Notes under the pieces: generated by a model
Databases searched by the model: none
Told to the model about the DNA's origin: nothing
Seen by the model: only the letters and a program-made list of their open reading frames with translations
Part shown: piece by piece, positions 63,375 through 64,000 of the stretch
Layout of the letters: the number at the start of each line of letters is the position of its first letter
Position numbering within the stretch: the first letter of the stretch is position 1
Assembly (NCBI RefSeq): GCF_019219825.1
Contig: NZ_JAHUXH010000009.1
Span: forward strand, 62,001 to 126,000
DNA: 64,000 bases
From: Streptomyces sp. TRM70350
Lineage (GTDB): Bacteria; Actinomycetota; Actinomycetes; Streptomycetales; Streptomycetaceae
Direction: 5' to 3'
Program-made: the position numbers and the translations under genes

Positions 63375-64000
63375 GGGCGCGGGGCGTGCGGCGGCCGTGG
63401 GTTCGCCTGGTCCGGGCGGACGGCTCCCAGGATCGGGTTGTTCGCGAGGGGGGCGACCTCGATCTTCTCGCCGACGCGGGGGGCGTGGACGACCTTGCCC
63501 TCGCCCAGGTACATCGCCACGTGCGTGGCCTCGGGGAAGTAGATCACCAGGTCGCCGGGGCGTAGTTCCTCCAGCGGAATGCGGGGGAGCCGGGCCCACT
63601 GCTCCTGGCTGGTGCGGGGGATGGTGGTCCCGGCGTGGGCCCAGGCCTGGGAGGTCAGCCCGGAGCAGTCGTACCTCTTCGGGCCCTCCGCGCCCCACTC
63701 GTACGGCTTCCCGACCTGCCGCATGGCGTAGCGCACGGCCCGGCCGCCCCGCGAGGACGGCTTGGCGTCGTCGCCGAGCGCACCGGAGGACACCAGCTCC
63801 TGCTGCGCTTTGGCGATCCCCTTGTCCTCGAACTCGGCGAGCGCGGTCAGCTGCTCGGCGCTGAGCGAGGCGAGCAGCCTCTCCACCTCGTCGAGCCGCT
63901 TGCGCACCTCGTCCCGTTCCTTCTTCCGCCGCTCGGCGAGGGCGAGTTGCCGGTCCAGCGCGGCCCTCGCCTTGCGGGCCAGCTCGTCGGCCTTCTTCTC
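63344..64000 (-). CDS. NlpC/P60 cell-wall endopeptidase (5' end outside window)
   Basis: The frame is open to the window edge; 218 residues are seen. The visible N-terminal part (EKKADELARKARAALDRQLALAERRKKERDEVRKRLDEVERLLASL) is coiled-coil, as in RipA/CwlO-type peptidoglycan hydrolases. The C-terminal NlpC/P60 domain has the catalytic Cys in RYDCSGLTSQAW, His in ATHVAMYLGEG and the third residue in VVHAPRVG. It should cut peptidoglycan stem peptides between D-Glu and the diamino acid. A signal peptide is expected in the missing part. Confidence 0.92.
   Translation of the reverse strand, partial: EKKADELARKARAALDRQLALAERRKKERDEVRKRLDEVERLLASLSAEQLTALAEFEDKGIAKAQQELVSSGALGDDAKPSSRGGRAVRYAMRQVGKPYEWGAEGPKRYDCSGLTSQAWAHAGTTIPRTSQEQWARLPRIPLEELRPGDLVIYFPEATHVAMYLGEGKVVHAPRVGEKIEVAPLANNPILGAVRPDQANPRPPHAPRPYRGWAREAR

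Overview
The window is about 72% GC, with strongly G/C-biased third codon positions, GTG and TTG starts, ATGA/GTGA-type coupled starts, a WhiB-like protein, a conservon and a family 2 encapsulin. It is a core-chromosome segment of a Streptomyces. From memory, the order nagB / PdtaS-like kinase / wblE / DAG kinase / ushX-sigH / EshA-type encapsulin / sodN-sodX / malic enzyme / 2-oxoglutarate dehydrogenase / lon matches the S. coelicolor SCO5235-SCO529x region. That is recalled synteny, not a search. I see no insertion sequence, prophage, CRISPR array, tRNA or rRNA.

Layout. 1-5.3 kb: aminosugar genes (partial GH3 hexosaminidase, DoxX, nagB with a DasR-type site, SIS-domain isomerase), an 800-bp repeat-filled spacer, and a non-coding stretch with a second dre-like site, a 13-bp AT-rich tandem array and a possible sRNA. 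5.3-14.5 kb: PdtaS-like kinase, wblE, DAG kinase, the stress sigma operon ushX-sigH, a UBP zinc finger protein, a Na+/H+ antiporter and a PLP enzyme. 14.5-18.1 kb: amidase, then an encapsulin/polyprenyl synthase pair. 18.2-22.6 kb: TetR plus RibD-like reductase, an ECF42 sigma/DGPF module whose DGPF gene carries an in-frame TAG, and a frameshifted small membrane gene. 22.7-31.9 kb: divergent sodN/sodX, a polar amino acid ABC transporter, malic enzyme, and a small HTH gene coupled to an orphan ClpN-domain gene. 32-34 kb: DUF4097-PadR operon with its palindrome.

35.4-42.2 kb is the accessory highlight. A four-gene cluster encodes a trypsin-co-occurring protein, a trypsin-VMAP-type protein, a MoxR AAA+ ATPase and a 1,085-aa SAV_2336-type protein with a vWA MIDAS motif. 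It resembles the MoxR-vWA-VMAP ternary conflict systems, and the last gene contains a TTA codon, implying bldA/developmental control. 42.3-52.8 kb: kgd-type 2-oxoglutarate dehydrogenase, an OmpR-type two-component pair, a spermidine-synthase-like protein, a rhomboid-like protein, and lon with ClgR- and HspR-type operators. 53.0-55.4 kb: three consecutive secreted low-complexity proteins (His/Lys/Asp-rich, collagen-like, Asp-Pro-repeat) of unknown role. 55.7-63.4 kb: MarR, PP2C, and a conservon (cvnABCD) followed by a StyA-like flavoprotein where a P450 is often found. The right edge cuts an NlpC/P60 gene.

Most intergenic hairpins between convergent genes are near-perfect and fit bidirectional termination. 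Two of the most unusual features are short coding disruptions 1.4 kb apart (TAG at 20248, G5 run at 21668); these should be checked for sequencing error before biological meaning is assigned.
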